Assembly (NCBI RefSeq): GCF_014885015.1 | Contig: NZ_JABMIJ010000008.1 | Location: forward strand, 161,032 to 225,031 | Source: Spirabiliibacterium falconis | GTDB taxonomy: Bacteria > Pseudomonadota > Gammaproteobacteria > Enterobacterales > Pasteurellaceae | DNA length: 64,000 nt | Direction of reading: 5' to 3' | Shown here: piece by piece, positions 9,864-19,497 of the stretch | How positions within the stretch are numbered: the stretch's first letter is position 1 | How the letters are laid out: each line of letters begins with the position of its first letter | Made by a program: the position numbers and the translations under genes | The notes under the pieces: model-generated | The model's input: the letters and a program-made list of their open reading frames with translations, nothing else | What the model was told of the DNA's origin: nothing | Databases searched by the model: none

Positions 9864-10873
9864 CCAAAAATGCACTCTGGCTACAATTCGCCATACTGAC
9901 CGCACTTGGCATGGTGCTGTGGTACTTTTATCCCCTCATTTTCACTAACATCATTTATTGGCAACGGCTATTCAACCAAGCGATTAGTGAAAATCTCCAT
10001 TTAGTGCGTCAATCACCCAGTGCAGGCAGTTGGTTAGTATGGGTCAGTTTTCTTTATGGCGTGTTTCATGCCATTGGTCCAGGACACGGTAAATTTATCA
10101 TCGCAAGCTATCTATCAGCTAATAGCGTCCATATTAAAAAAGGAATCCGCCTAACACTTCTCGCATCGCTGGTGCAAGGCTTAGTGGCAGTTTTACTGAC
10201 TTCCATCGTAGTGGTTTTACTCACACTATCGTCTCGTTTTTTCAAACTCACTCAAGTCTGGTTAGAGCGTGCAAGTTTTGCGATTATGATCCTCATTGGA
10301 CTTTATTGGTTATTGAATAACGCTAAAAAACACCTAAGTGCGGTACGCGCTAAAACCGCACTTTCACCAAACGCGCTCAACATCAAACGCATAGAACATA
10401 CTGCTCAGCCTGCGTCAGTTGGCACTATGGCATTACGAACCCCACAGCTAAACCATGCAAATACTTGTGGGTGTGGGCATAAACACGCTCCCAGTGCACA
10501 AGAACTCACGCATGCCAATGATTGGAAATCGCAACTGATGATTATTTTAAGTATTGGTATTCGCCCATGTTCTGGTGCAATTTTTGTGCTGTTTCTTGCT
10601 TATATGCTCGACCTCTATGCCTGGGGAGTGCTTGCGACAATGACTATGGCGATCGGGACTGGACTTTCGCTCTCAGGGTTCGCTTGTCTCGTGTTATACG
10701 CACGGAGCCATGCCGTGAAGCTCGGACATTGGTATCTCTCCCCACGCCTAAGCCAACAATGTGGACTGTGGATAAAAATGCTGTTTGGCATACTACTAAT
10801 CATTCTTGGCATTACGCTGCTCTATGGCACAACCTTGCCTGCCAGTGGCGGGGCTGCGTTATTCCAACGCTAA
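9854..10873 (+). CDS. zevB: Zinc transporter ZevB (NicO/RcnA-like membrane protein)
   Basis: Integral membrane protein of 339 aa in the nickel/cobalt (NicO) transporter superfamily with about six membrane segments. Family motifs are visible: GVFHAIGPGHGKFIIASYL, with two His in a membrane helix (about 72-90), and SIGIRPCSGAIFVLFLAY (about 233-250). Between them lies a hydrophilic loop (about 156-220) ending in a Cys/His cluster, NTCGCGHKHAP, a likely metal ligand site. An inverted pair of uptake signals (10336-10363) encodes part of that loop. It overlaps zevA by 10 bases and forms its transport partner. Confidence 0.85.
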   Translation: MSLTKNALWLQFAILTALGMVLWYFYPLIFTNIIYWQRLFNQAISENLHLVRQSPSAGSWLVWVSFLYGVFHAIGPGHGKFIIASYLSANSVHIKKGIRLTLLASLVQGLVAVLLTSIVVVLLTLSSRFFKLTQVWLERASFAIMILIGLYWLLNNAKKHLSAVRAKTALSPNALNIKRIEHTAQPASVGTMALRTPQLNHANTCGCGHKHAPSAQELTHANDWKSQLMIILSIGIRPCSGAIFVLFLAYMLDLYAWGVLATMTMAIGTGLSLSGFACLVLYARSHAVKLGHWYLSPRLSQQCGLWIKMLFGILLIILGITLLYGTTLPASGGAALFQR

Positions 10874-10877
10874 AAAA

Positions 10878-10905
10878 AACCGCACTTTGAACTCAAAGTG
10901 CGGTT
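10878..10905. terminator. Bidirectional terminator built from an inverted uptake-signal pair
   Basis: Two inverted AAGTGCGGT cores extended to a 12-bp perfect stem (10878-10889 with 10894-10905) with loop AACT. A-runs precede it and A-rich sequence follows, so it gives U-runs in both directions. It serves zevB on the plus strand and glpQ on the minus strand. Confidence 0.85.
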
Positions 10906-10920
10906 GAAAAACATAGGACG

Positions 10921-12009
10921 TTATTTGTCTTTGCCTAAGAATTTAACCGCTAAATCAGGGAAGTCAGTAAATACTCCTGTTGCACCGGCTTTATTAAATA
11001 GTGCATCATACATTTCATCAACATTACTGAAGAAATCTGGCAACGCATCTTTACGCACCGTGTATGGATGCAATTCAAGTTTATTAGCCGCAATATCGGC
11101 AACCATGTCGGTATATTGAATATTGCCTTTTTGCGATTTTTTATCATCAATAAGCATATACCAACCCGGACCTACGCCGTCAGCATATTTTGCCACTTCT
11201 GCCATAGCACCTGGTTTGAACATCCAGTCATAATTGTAGTTAATCCATTTACCTTGGGCATTTTTCTCTTCTGTTTCATGCCAGTCAGTGTATGCCACCA
11301 ATTGCACCAATTTCACATCCATGCCTAATTTTGGTAATAATTCGGTTTTAATTCGTTTTAACTCATTAAAATCAAATGTTTGTAAATAAACAGGACTGTC
11401 TTTGCTGGTATAACCGTATTTTTTCAACACCTTAAGGGTGGCAAGTGCAATGTCTTTACCTTCTTGGTGGTGTAGCCATGGCGCTTTAATTTCAGGATAA
11501 ATACCAATTTTCTTACCGGTAGATTTTTCTAAGCCTTGAATAAATTCAATTTCATCTTCAAATGTGTGAATTTTGAAGTGCGATTTCCACATCGGGAATC
11601 GATCAGGATATACCTGCACTTGTTTTCCATTCTCCGTTTTGAAATTCTCTGTCATATTGAGCTGCTGAATTTCAGCTAAGGTAAAATCCGCCACATAATA
11701 ACGACCGTCTTTACGATGGCGTTTAGGAAATTGTTTAGCGACATCGGTTAAACCATCTAAGAAATGATCATGAATAACCACCAGATGATTGTCTTTGGTC
11801 ATCGCCAAATCTTGCTCCAGATAGTCTGCTTTTTGCCCGAATGCTAAGGCTTTAGATGCTAAGGTATGCTCTGGCAGATAGCCGCTTGCACCACGGTGAG
11901 CAATAACTAACTTCTCTTGATCACTATGAGAAACCGCACTTTGATTGCCAGCACAACCAACTAAGACACTGCTACATAACAGTGAAAATGCTAATACGTT
12001 CAATTTCAT
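10921..12009 (-). CDS. glpQ: Glycerophosphodiester phosphodiesterase, lipoprotein (protein D-like)
   Basis: Hydrolyses glycerophosphodiesters such as glycerophosphocholine to glycerol 3-phosphate plus alcohol. The 362-aa product begins with a lipoprotein signal (SSVLVGCAG; Cys at about 19), like surface protein D of H. influenzae and unlike soluble E. coli GlpQ. Catalytic GDPD motifs are IAHRGASGYLPEHTLAS and IHDHFLDGLTDV, with YLEQDLAMTKD between them. The ribosome site is AAGGAG. It lies 87 bases downstream of glpT, whose product imports the glycerol 3-phosphate it releases; the intervening terminator suggests partial readthrough or its own promoter. In H. influenzae this enzyme supplies choline for LPS decoration; that role here is only an inference. 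Confidence 0.94.
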   Translation of the reverse strand: MKLNVLAFSLLCSSVLVGCAGNQSAVSHSDQEKLVIAHRGASGYLPEHTLASKALAFGQKADYLEQDLAMTKDNHLVVIHDHFLDGLTDVAKQFPKRHRKDGRYYVADFTLAEIQQLNMTENFKTENGKQVQVYPDRFPMWKSHFKIHTFEDEIEFIQGLEKSTGKKIGIYPEIKAPWLHHQEGKDIALATLKVLKKYGYTSKDSPVYLQTFDFNELKRIKTELLPKLGMDVKLVQLVAYTDWHETEEKNAQGKWINYNYDWMFKPGAMAEVAKYADGVGPGWYMLIDDKKSQKGNIQYTDMVADIAANKLELHPYTVRKDALPDFFSNVDEMYDALFNKAGATGVFTDFPDLAVKFLGKDK

Positions 12010-12062
12010 ACAAGCTCCTTTTTATTATGTTAAAACCTTAAATGGCGTTTTTTAGAGACAAA

Positions 12063-12085
12063 AAAGGCGAAGATTATCTTCGCCT
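12063..12085 (-). terminator. Terminator after glpT
   Basis: A 10-bp stem (12063-12072 with 12076-12085) with a TTA loop. Read on the minus strand it is followed immediately by a U-run. It lies between the glpT stop and glpQ and probably reduces glpQ expression relative to glpT. Confidence 0.85.
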
Positions 12086-12096
12086 TAGGGAATAAA

Positions 12097-13554
12097 TTAG
12101 TTGCCGTAACGGTCATTTGCAGCAATTTTGGCTTTATGTTTTCCTTCTTCAACCATAGTCAAGAGAAGTAATAAACATGCCACTACTGCACCACCTACCA
12201 TAATGTAGAAGCCGCCGTCCCAGCCGTATTCATCAGCAGCCCAACCGATGATAGCACTCGCCGCAACAGTACCGCCAAGATAACCAAATAATCCCGTAAA
12301 ACCTGCCGCAGTACCTGCCGCATTTTTCGGTGCAAGTTCAAGTGCGTGCAAACCGATAAGCATTACAGGGCCATAGATCAAGAAGCCAATAATGGTCATC
12401 ATAATAAAATCAGTCAACTGATATGGATTTTTATACCATGCCATTGTGGAATAATGGGCCATTTCATCAGCTGGTGTTGCAGGGTTGAGCCAGAATACGA
12501 CCACCGCAACCGTTACCATAATCATAAAGACAAGCCCAGTCAAACCACGTTTTCCTTTAAAGACTTTATCTGACATCCAACCACAAATTAAGGTACCTGG
12601 AATTGCCGCAAATTCATAAATGGCATAAGCGGATGCTGTTGCTTTAATGTTGAAATGTTTCACTTCACCAAGATACACAGGCGACCATTTCAATACGCCA
12701 TAACGAATGAGATAAACAAATACGTTAGCAATTGCGATGTACCATAATAGACGGTTTTTCAACACATAAGTCACAAAAATTTCTTTTGCAGTCAGCGTAT
12801 TTTCTGCCGTTTTTTCATCATAATCTTCAGGATAATCGTTTTTATAAACTTCGATTGGCGGCAAACCACAGCTTTGAGGGCGATCTTTCATTAAGAAGTA
12901 GATAACAACCGAAGCAACCATTGCTGCAATACCTGGATAATACAAGGCTTCTTGCCAAATATCACCAAACGTTACTTTTGTTACTTCAGGGTGATTAGCT
13001 GCATAAACCATCGTTGCTAAGCCCACCAAGAGTGCTGGCACCATACCACCTAAATTATGCGCCGTGTTCCAAATAGAAACGATTGTTCCACGTTCTGTTT
13101 TGGACCACCAATGCACCATAGTACGACCACATGGCGGCCATCCCATACCTTGGAACCAACCATTAAGGAATAGCATAATGAACATAATCAAAATGCCAGA
13201 AGTTGCCCATGGAATGAGCCCCATTAATGTCATACATAACCCAGACAGCGCAAGTCCGACTGGCAAGAAAATTTTTGGATTTGAGCGGTCAGAAATCGAT
13301 GCCATTAAAAATTTTGACAAACCATATGCAAGCCCTGGTGCAATACCAATGACACCAAGTTCTGTCTTCGTGTAAAGCCCCGCTTCAATTAACCCTTTTT
13401 GGGCTAAGTCAAAATTACTCCGAACGAAATAATAAGCTGCATAACCAAAGAAAATCCCCATGAACACTTGCCAACGTAAACGGCGGTAAGTTGGATCGAT
13501 TTGGTCTTTTGGTAACAAAGGCTTATCGGCACTCGGTTTAAAGAAACCTATCAT
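12097..13554 (-). CDS. glpT: Glycerol-3-phosphate:phosphate antiporter GlpT
   Basis: Inner-membrane major facilitator superfamily antiporter exchanging external glycerol 3-phosphate for internal phosphate. The 485-aa protein has 12 predicted membrane segments. Organophosphate-antiporter signatures are [12 protein letters not shown], with the substrate-contact Arg (about 45), [30 protein letters not shown] (about 133-153), and in the second half [15 protein letters not shown]. The ribosome site is AAGGGGTG. It is the first gene of a glpT-glpQ unit. The upstream region holds an AATTTTC-N6-GAAAATT inverted repeat that could be an operator. Confidence 0.96.
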   Translation of the reverse strand: MIGFFKPSADKPLLPKDQIDPTYRRLRWQVFMGIFFGYAAYYFVRSNFDLAQKGLIEAGLYTKTELGVIGIAPGLAYGLSKFLMASISDRSNPKIFLPVGLALSGLCMTLMGLIPWATSGILIMFIMLFLNGWFQGMGWPPCGRTMVHWWSKTERGTIVSIWNTAHNLGGMVPALLVGLATMVYAANHPEVTKVTFGDIWQEALYYPGIAAMVASVVIYFLMKDRPQSCGLPPIEVYKNDYPEDYDEKTAENTLTAKEIFVTYVLKNRLLWYIAIANVFVYLIRYGVLKWSPVYLGEVKHFNIKATASAYAIYEFAAIPGTLICGWMSDKVFKGKRGLTGLVFMIMVTVAVVVFWLNPATPADEMAHYSTMAWYKNPYQLTDFIMMTIIGFLIYGPVMLIGLHALELAPKNAAGTAAGFTGLFGYLGGTVAASAIIGWAADEYGWDGGFYIMVGGAVVACLLLLLTMVEEGKHKAKIAANDRYGN

Positions 13555-13645
13555 AAGTCACCCCTTATTCATTATTAGTATTTTTCAATGCACACAATAT
13601 AATAACTGTGTCTGTGGGCATAATAACACGTTACATAGTTATGTT

Positions 13646-13665
13646 AATTTTCGATTATGAAAATT
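13646..13665. promoter_or_regulatory. Inverted repeat upstream of glpT
   Basis: A perfect 7-bp inverted repeat, AATTTTC and GAAAATT, separated by 6 bases and lying about 90 bases upstream of the glpT start. The size fits a dimeric regulator site. The sequence is not a clear match to the E. coli GlpR or CRP consensus. Confidence 0.35.
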
Positions 13666-13673
13666 GAGAACAA

Positions 13674-13740
13674 AATCACATTCCATTTAGAATTTTTTAT
13701 TTTTAATAAGATAAAATAATTATGCCCATGGAATGTGATT
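13674..13740. repeat. 13-bp perfect inverted repeat around a 41-base AT-rich spacer
   Basis: The arms AATCACATTCCAT (13674-13686) and ATGGAATGTGATT (13728-13740) are perfect complements. The element begins 9 bases after the tex stop when read on the minus strand, and the distal arm is followed there by TTTTGTT. It could be a long-loop terminator of tex, a processed RNA stem, or a small inverted-repeat element. No target duplication is evident. Confidence 0.6.
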
Positions 13741-13749
13741 AACGTACGG

Positions 13750-16044
13750 TTATTTTTTCCAATTTTTGAGTGCATCTGCAAAAGCATTGCCCATCGCACT
13801 ACGCGGATTCGCTTTTGCACGTTGTGCTGACGTGTTTTTATCCGAACGTACCGCACTTTGCCCTTTCGGTTGTGCCTTGTCATCAAGACGACAAGTAAGT
13901 GCAATGCGTTTACGTGGCAAGTCCACCTCAAGCACTTTCACTTTGACAATATCCCCCGTTTTAACCACTTGGTGAGGATCATCGATAAAGCGATCAGAGA
14001 GCGCAGAGATATGCACTAAGCCATCTTGATGCACCCCAATATCCACAAATGCACCAAAATTAGTGACATTCGTGACAGAACCTTCCAAAATCATACCCAC
14101 TTTGAGGTCTTCAAGGCTCTCAACACCGTCTTTAAATGTTGCGGTTTTAAACTCGCCTCGCGGGTCTCTCCCTGGTTTTTCCAATTCTTGCAAAATATCA
14201 CGCACTGTCGGCAAACCAAAGCGTTCATCGGTAAAGTCGTTAGGATCTAAGCTGCGAACAGCGGCACTATTCCCGATTAAATCCGTGATCGTCGAATGAC
14301 TTGCGTGCAAAATTTTCTCCACCACAGGATACGCCTCTGGGTGTACGCTGGACGCATCCAACGGGTTACTGCCTTGCGTAATACGTAAAAAGCCTGCACA
14401 TTGCTCAAAGGCTTTCGGCCCCAACCGCTGCACATTTTTCAGTTGCTCTCGGTTGTCAAAGCGACCATGCTCATCACGGTAATTCACGATATTTTGTGCC
14501 AATGTTGCACTCAACCCTGCAACTCGCGTCAATAATGCGCTTGAGGCTGTATTCAGATCGACACCCACCGCATTCACACAATCTTCCACCACAGCATCAA
14601 GTTTGCGTGCAAGCTGGCTTTGATTCACATCGTGTTGGTATTGCCCCACACCGATAGCTTTCGGGTCAATTTTCACTAATTCTGCAAGCGGGTCTTGCAA
14701 CCGCCGTGCGATAGAAACAGCACCACGCAAAGACACATCCAGTTCAGGAAATTCTTTTGCCGCTAATTCAGAAGCAGAATAAACTGATGCCCCCGCCTCA
14801 CTCACGACCACTTTTTGTGCTTGCCAATCTTTCGATTGTGTAAGGACGCCCGCAACAAAACGCTCCGTTTCACGTGATGCCGTGCCATTACCAATAGCAA
14901 TGAGCCCCACATTAAAGCGTTTACCCAGTTGATAAATGCTCTGTGCTGCACGATCAAGTTGCCCTGTGTGTGGATAAATCGTTTCGGTTGCCAGCAATTT
15001 GCCTGTGCTGTCCACAACGGCAACTTTCACACCCGTACGCAGACCAGGATCAAGCCCCATTGTGGTGTGCGCACCAGCAGGTGGAGCCATTAAAAGTGCG
15101 GTTAAATTGCGCGCAAACACATCGATCGCATCACTCTCTGCATTTTCACGCAGCGTGGCCATCAATTCTGTTTCCAGATGTAACGACAATTTAATTCGCC
15201 ACGTCCAGCTAATCACTTGGGCACGCCAACTGTCCGCAGGTTGTTGACGAAGATTAACATCATAGTGCGTGCGGATAATCTCTTCACAGTAACTTTGACG
15301 TTTGTCTTCACTTTCAGGATCAGCATCTAGGCTTAATTGCAACACGCCTTCATTGCGTCCACGCAACATTGCCAAAGCACGATGCGATGGCACGTTAGCC
15401 AGCCGTTCTCGATGATCAAAGTAATCTTGAAATTTTGCACCTTCTATCTCTTTGCCTTCGATGACCTGCGATACCACATACGCATTTTTCTGTAAATATG
15501 ACCGCACTTTGGCTATCAATTGTGCATCTTCGGCAAACCGTTCCATTAAAATATAGCGTGCACCATCCAGTGCGGTTTTGACATCTGCCACGCCAAGTTC
15601 AGGGTTGAGAAAATCTGCAGCCAGCGTTTCTGGCACGGTTTGCGGGTTTTCCCATAATGTATCTGCCAGCGGTTCAAGCCCCGCTTCAATGGCAATTTGC
15701 CCTTTCGTGCGTCGTTTAGGTTTATAGGGCAAATAGAGATCTTCAAGTGCGGTTTTGCTTTCACACGCTGTGATTTTTTCACGCAGTTCATCACTTAATT
15801 TGCCTTGCTCATCAATGGATTTCAAAATAGTTTGTCGCCGCTCTTCAAGCTCACGCAAGTAACTTAAACGTGTTTCAAAGTGACGTAGCTGGCTGTCATC
15901 AAGTCCGCCCGTGGCCTCTTTGCGATAACGGGCAATAAATGGAATGGTGTTGCCCGCATCAAAGAGTTCAATAGCAGCAAGAATTTGTGCTGATTTCACA
16001 TTGAGTTCGTGGGCGATAGTTTGGCTGATTTGTTGATTTAACAT
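13750..16044 (-). CDS. tex: Transcription accessory protein Tex (YhgF)
   Basis: Large nucleic-acid-binding protein (764 aa) associated with the transcription machinery. Domains in order: N-terminal helical region and Tex core (about 1-320), RNase H-like YqgF domain (about 325-450; [17 protein letters not shown] and [12 protein letters not shown]), helix-hairpin-helix segments (about 490-560; [34 protein letters not shown] in outline) and a C-terminal S1 RNA-binding domain (about 645-720; [20 protein letters not shown]). A basic tail follows. The gene contains several uptake signals. It is separated from the upstream nfuA by an uptake-signal hairpin and stands as its own unit. Confidence 0.96.
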   Translation of the reverse strand: MLNQQISQTIAHELNVKSAQILAAIELFDAGNTIPFIARYRKEATGGLDDSQLRHFETRLSYLRELEERRQTILKSIDEQGKLSDELREKITACESKTALEDLYLPYKPKRRTKGQIAIEAGLEPLADTLWENPQTVPETLAADFLNPELGVADVKTALDGARYILMERFAEDAQLIAKVRSYLQKNAYVVSQVIEGKEIEGAKFQDYFDHRERLANVPSHRALAMLRGRNEGVLQLSLDADPESEDKRQSYCEEIIRTHYDVNLRQQPADSWRAQVISWTWRIKLSLHLETELMATLRENAESDAIDVFARNLTALLMAPPAGAHTTMGLDPGLRTGVKVAVVDSTGKLLATETIYPHTGQLDRAAQSIYQLGKRFNVGLIAIGNGTASRETERFVAGVLTQSKDWQAQKVVVSEAGASVYSASELAAKEFPELDVSLRGAVSIARRLQDPLAELVKIDPKAIGVGQYQHDVNQSQLARKLDAVVEDCVNAVGVDLNTASSALLTRVAGLSATLAQNIVNYRDEHGRFDNREQLKNVQRLGPKAFEQCAGFLRITQGSNPLDASSVHPEAYPVVEKILHASHSTITDLIGNSAAVRSLDPNDFTDERFGLPTVRDILQELEKPGRDPRGEFKTATFKDGVESLEDLKVGMILEGSVTNVTNFGAFVDIGVHQDGLVHISALSDRFIDDPHQVVKTGDIVKVKVLEVDLPRKRIALTCRLDDKAQPKGQSAVRSDKNTSAQRAKANPRSAMGNAFADALKNWKK

Positions 16045-16077
16045 AATTTTTTGATTTGATTAAAAGACTCAAGATAG

Positions 16078-16114
16078 CAAAAGTGCGGTCGTTTTACAGC
16101 TAACCGCACTTTTG
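16078..16114 (-). terminator. Uptake-signal hairpin after nfuA
   Basis: Inverted uptake signals form a 12-bp perfect stem (16078-16089 with 16103-16114) with a 13-base loop. Read on the minus strand it lies 11 bases after the nfuA stop and ends with a short U tract. Confidence 0.75.
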
Positions 16115-16124
16115 TTTGGGAATA

Positions 16125-16706
16125 TTAATAATAAGAATGCTCACCGCGTTGGTGATCCGTAACATCACGCACGCCATTTAGCTCACCACTAAATTGCTCT
16201 AACAGTTGTTTTTCCACGCCTTCTTTGAGCGTTACATCAACCATTGAGCAACCATTACAGCCGCCCCCAAATTGTAAAATGGCGATGCCATCATCGGTAA
16301 GCTCAATCAATGTAATTCGCCCCCCATGGCTTGCCAACTGAGGATTGATTTGCGTTTGAATCACATAATCCACGCGCTCAATTAATGGCGCATCGTCTGA
16401 GACTTTTTTCATTTTCGCATTAGGGGCTTTTAAGGTGAGTTGTGAGCCCATTTCATCAGTGACAAAATCTAACTCTGCATCTTCCAAAAAAGGGTAGCTG
16501 ACTTCGTCCACAAAGGCAGAAAAACTATCATATTTCAGCTCTGTATCACTGCTTTCAACCGCATTTGGAGGGCAGTAAGAAACGCCACATTCAGCGTTTG
16601 GTGAACCTGGATTGACTACAAAAATGCGAATATTCGTGCCGTCTTCTTGTTGATCAAGCAATTTGCGAAAATGTGCTTGAGCGGCTTGTGAGATGGTAAT
16701 GTACAT
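16125..16706 (-). CDS. nfuA: Fe-S biogenesis protein NfuA
   Basis: Carrier that delivers [4Fe-4S] clusters to target enzymes, particularly under oxidative or iron stress. The start is the ATG at 16704-16706, with AAGGA upstream; a longer open frame into comF is not used. The 193-aa product has a degenerate A-type scaffold domain at the N-terminus ([17 protein letters not shown] to about 100) and a C-terminal Nfu domain with the cluster-binding CxxC in GGGCNGCSM followed by [13 protein letters not shown]. It lies 91 bases downstream of comF on the same strand. In E. coli the NfuA homologue is likewise next to the comF homologue gntX. Confidence 0.95.
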   Translation of the reverse strand: MYITISQAAQAHFRKLLDQQEDGTNIRIFVVNPGSPNAECGVSYCPPNAVESSDTELKYDSFSAFVDEVSYPFLEDAELDFVTDEMGSQLTLKAPNAKMKKVSDDAPLIERVDYVIQTQINPQLASHGGRITLIELTDDGIAILQFGGGCNGCSMVDVTLKEGVEKQLLEQFSGELNGVRDVTDHQRGEHSYY

Positions 16707-16797
16707 ACGATTCCTTCTGTTTACACCTGAATATCCGACCCAAATTGTCGGAATTATGTTCGTTATGATACGCCTAAACCGCACTTTTTTCCAGTAG

Positions 16798-17508
16798 TCA
16801 ATCGACTTGACTGCGACACAAGCACCAAATGCTAATCCGAGCGACCCCGACACGCCTTAACACTCGGCACAATTCATTTACTGTCGCCCCCGTTGTGACC
16901 ACATCATCAAGGAGAGCAATATGCTTGCCACGCAACGTCTCACTGACTTGGAACACATTGCGTATATTGGTATGCCGAGCATATGCTTTCAAACCACGCT
17001 GAGGGGGCGTACGGAAAACACGCTGAACCGCACATGTATTGACAGGCAAATTGAGCCAATGTGCAAGATGATGCGCTAACAATTCTGCCTGATTGTAACC
17101 ACGATATTTATGGCGAATGTGATGTAACGGCACGGGAATGATTTCATCAGGTAATGGCGTTTGATAATGACGACGCTGTATTTGAATAGCCAGCAACAAC
17201 AGGCGTGCTAAAGTGCGGTCAAGGGCATAGCCTTGTGTAAATTTAAAGTGATGAATTAATCCACTCAATGGGGGTTGATAGGGCGTAATCTGTACGAAAT
17301 GTTGCCAACGTGGTGGCACAGTCAAACATTGTCCGCATTGGGCAAAATGGTGGGGGAGTATCAGCCCACAACGTGCACAATACGGCTTTCTCGGCAACGT
17401 ACGATAGCAGCGGCTGCATAGCCCAAATTGAGCAATACGCAGTGCACCATGGCATAACACACAGCGTGCACCAAGAGAATTCGCCAGTAGTTGATAATAT
17501 TTTCGCAT
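16798..17508 (-). CDS. comF: Competence protein ComF (phosphoribosyltransferase-like)
   Basis: Cytoplasmic protein needed for transformation in H. influenzae, where it acts in moving or handling incoming single-stranded DNA. The 236-aa product has an N-terminal zinc-finger-like region with paired CxxC motifs ([30 protein letters not shown]; about 16-60). A phosphoribosyltransferase domain follows, with [26 protein letters not shown] and the PRPP loop [12 protein letters not shown] (about 198-209). The start codon ATG at 17506-17508 has little ribosome site. A CRP-S-like competence site lies about 50-70 bases upstream, consistent with membership of the Sxy/CRP competence regulon. Confidence 0.92.
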   Translation of the reverse strand: MRKYYQLLANSLGARCVLCHGALRIAQFGLCSRCYRTLPRKPYCARCGLILPHHFAQCGQCLTVPPRWQHFVQITPYQPPLSGLIHHFKFTQGYALDRTLARLLLLAIQIQRRHYQTPLPDEIIPVPLHHIRHKYRGYNQAELLAHHLAHWLNLPVNTCAVQRVFRTPPQRGLKAYARHTNIRNVFQVSETLRGKHIALLDDVVTTGATVNELCRVLRRVGVARISIWCLCRSQVD

Positions 17509-17556
17509 AACAACATTATGCCAACATGCGATAATTCACTCATTTTGCGTGCTTAA

Positions 17557-17578
17557 TTGTGCGATCATGCTCGAAAAA
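17557..17578 (-). promoter_or_regulatory. Candidate CRP-S (Sxy-dependent) competence site upstream of comF
   Basis: The core TGCGA-N6-TCGAA at 17560-17575 matches the competence site core TGCGA-N6-TCGCA at 9 of 10 positions and is followed by an A-run typical of these sites. A -10-like CATAAT (17515-17520, minus strand) sits very close to the comF ATG, which would imply an almost leaderless transcript. The site lies in the divergent region shared with the phosphatase gene at 17618. Confidence 0.45.
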
Positions 17579-17617
17579 ATGGTAAAATGCTTTTTTAATC
17601 GCTAAATAATTAAAATC

Positions 17618-18430
17618 ATGTTATCACCTGAAAAAATTAAAATTGTCTTTTTTGATATTGATGAAACGCTTTATATCAAAGATAAACAGCAGTTACCCTC
17701 AACGGTGTTGCCCGCACTTAAGCAGTTGAAAAACAATGGCATTATCCCTGCGATTGCCACTGGGCGTGCACTATGTGCCTTGCCAGAAAAAATCGATAAG
17801 CTGATCGCACAGCTTCCCATTGATCTGTTTGTTAGCATTAATGGACAGTACAACTGCTATCAAGGCAACGAAATTGCCACATTTCCGTTAGTGCGTGCTG
17901 ACATTGAGCGGCTGATAACATTTTTTCATGCCCAGCAGATCGATTACGCATTCGTCGGCAATGATGCCATTGCTGTTAATCGCCAAACTGCGAGAGTGGA
18001 TAATGCACTACGCCCCATCACAACACGCTATATTATTGATTCGCACTATTATGTACACCACGATGTCTATCAGTTATTGGCATTTTATGATGCCAGCCAA
18101 GATGACTTGATCGCACGTTCTGGCGTGTTGCAAGAAAGCCTCCGTGTTGTACGTTGGCACGACGATGCCGTCGATGTATTAAGCAAAACAGGCTCAAAAG
18201 CCCGTGGTATTCATGCCGTGCTTGCCCATTTTAACTTACGCCCAGAAAATGCCGTTGCGTTTGGCGATGGATTAAATGACATTGAAATGATAAGTGCGGT
18301 CGGCTTTGGTGTGGCAATGGGCAATGCACACCCTGCGCTTAAAGCAAAGGCGGATTATATCTGCGATAACATTGAACAAGATGGTATCAAAACCGCACTT
18401 TTGCATTTAGGTTTAATCACTCAGTCGTGA
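17618..18430 (+). CDS. HAD-family Cof-type phosphatase
   Basis: Predicted sugar- or nucleotide-phosphate phosphatase of 270 aa in the Cof subfamily of haloacid dehalogenases. Motif I is FFDIDETLY with the nucleophile and acid Asp (about 13-16). Motif II lies in AIATGRALC. The C2B cap occupies about 85-190, and motif III/IV is [12 protein letters not shown] followed by [25 protein letters not shown] (about 213-237). No strong ribosome site precedes the ATG; the T/A-rich leader suggests weak translation. The substrate cannot be read from sequence. It ends 34 bases before coaA and is probably transcribed with it. Confidence 0.85.
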   Translation: MLSPEKIKIVFFDIDETLYIKDKQQLPSTVLPALKQLKNNGIIPAIATGRALCALPEKIDKLIAQLPIDLFVSINGQYNCYQGNEIATFPLVRADIERLITFFHAQQIDYAFVGNDAIAVNRQTARVDNALRPITTRYIIDSHYYVHHDVYQLLAFYDASQDDLIARSGVLQESLRVVRWHDDAVDVLSKTGSKARGIHAVLAHFNLRPENAVAFGDGLNDIEMISAVGFGVAMGNAHPALKAKADYICDNIEQDGIKTALLHLGLITQS

Positions 18431-18464
18431 TACTATGGGCAAATGTGTACGTGAAGGAAACCCC

Positions 18465-19409
18465 ATGAGAGCTGACCAAAAATATACGCCGTTTATTGAA
18501 TTTAATCGCCCACAGTGGGCGGCATTGCGCAACAGTGTCCCGTTGACATTAACAGAGCAAGACTTAGAACCATTATTGGGTTTTAATGAAGAGTTGTCAT
18601 TGGATGAAGTCAGCACCATTTATCTTCCGCTCACCCGTTTAGTCAATTATTATATTGACGAAAATCTTGCTCGTCAGGCGGTACTACACCGTTTTTTAGG
18701 TGGAAAACCGCCTAAAGTCCCTTATATTATAAGTATTGCTGGCAGTGTTGCTGTGGGTAAAAGCACCAGTGCACGGATTTTGCAATCACTTCTCAGCCAA
18801 TGGCCTGCACCGCGTAAGGTTGATTTAATCACTACCGACGGTTTTCTGTACCCATTAGCCTATTTACAGCAACACAATCTATTGCAGAAAAAAGGCTTCC
18901 CAATTTCTTACGATACGCAGCGATTAATTGCTTTTATCTCCGACATCAAATCAGGCAAACGAGACGTGAAAGCCCCCATTTATTCCCATTTAACCTACGA
19001 TATTATCCCGAATGAATACACAGTGGTAGATCAGCCTGATATTCTCATCTTAGAGGGGCTTAATGTGTTGCAAACCAGCGCACACCACGCCAAACATCCC
19101 GATCGCCTATTTGTGTCTGATTTTGTTGATTTCTCAATTTTTGTTGACGCCAAAGAATCGCTCTTGAAAAATTGGTATATCAAGCGTTTTCTCAATTTTC
19201 GCAAAGGTGCATTTAGCGATCCAAATTCATATTTCAATCACTATTCTAAGCTATCAGAAGAAGAAGCGATTGCCACCGCCAATCACATTTGGGATAACAT
19301 TAACGGGTTGAATTTACGAGAAAATATTTTGCCAAGCCGCGAGCGTGCCAATCTTATTTTGGTTAAAGGCGCAAATCATAAAATTGCCCAAGTCAAACTG
19401 CGAAAATAA
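18465..19409 (+). CDS. coaA: Pantothenate kinase (type I)
   Basis: Phosphorylates pantothenate with ATP, the first and controlling step of CoA synthesis, and is feedback-inhibited by CoA in this family. The start at 18465 has GAAGGA upstream and gives 314 aa, matching E. coli CoaA; a GTG/ATG ten codons upstream is not favoured. The P-loop is [12 protein letters not shown] (about 93-104). Other motifs are [28 protein letters not shown] and the LEGLNVLQT segment. It complements coaBC at the left end of the window, so two of the CoA steps are encoded here. An uptake-signal hairpin ends the unit. Confidence 0.97.
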   Translation: MRADQKYTPFIEFNRPQWAALRNSVPLTLTEQDLEPLLGFNEELSLDEVSTIYLPLTRLVNYYIDENLARQAVLHRFLGGKPPKVPYIISIAGSVAVGKSTSARILQSLLSQWPAPRKVDLITTDGFLYPLAYLQQHNLLQKKGFPISYDTQRLIAFISDIKSGKRDVKAPIYSHLTYDIIPNEYTVVDQPDILILEGLNVLQTSAHHAKHPDRLFVSDFVDFSIFVDAKESLLKNWYIKRFLNFRKGAFSDPNSYFNHYSKLSEEEAIATANHIWDNINGLNLRENILPSRERANLILVKGANHKIAQVKLRK

Positions 19410-19412
19410 CCC

Positions 19413-19434
19413 AAAGTGCGGTCAACCGCACTTT
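19413..19434 (+). terminator. Uptake-signal hairpin terminator after coaA
   Basis: An inverted uptake-signal pair, AAAGTGCGG and CCGCACTTT, around TCAA, followed by TGTTTTA. It begins 3 bases after the coaA stop. Confidence 0.8.
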
Positions 19435-19497
19435 TGTTTTATAGTATTTGAAATTTGCGACCCCATTGGGCTTAATAACAGAGGTTAAAGAAAAATT

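Noticed and set aside
13644..13931. Minus-strand frame across the tex end and the glpT upstream region
   Set aside because: Overlaps the coding end of tex in another frame and runs through the inverted repeats; no homology recognised.
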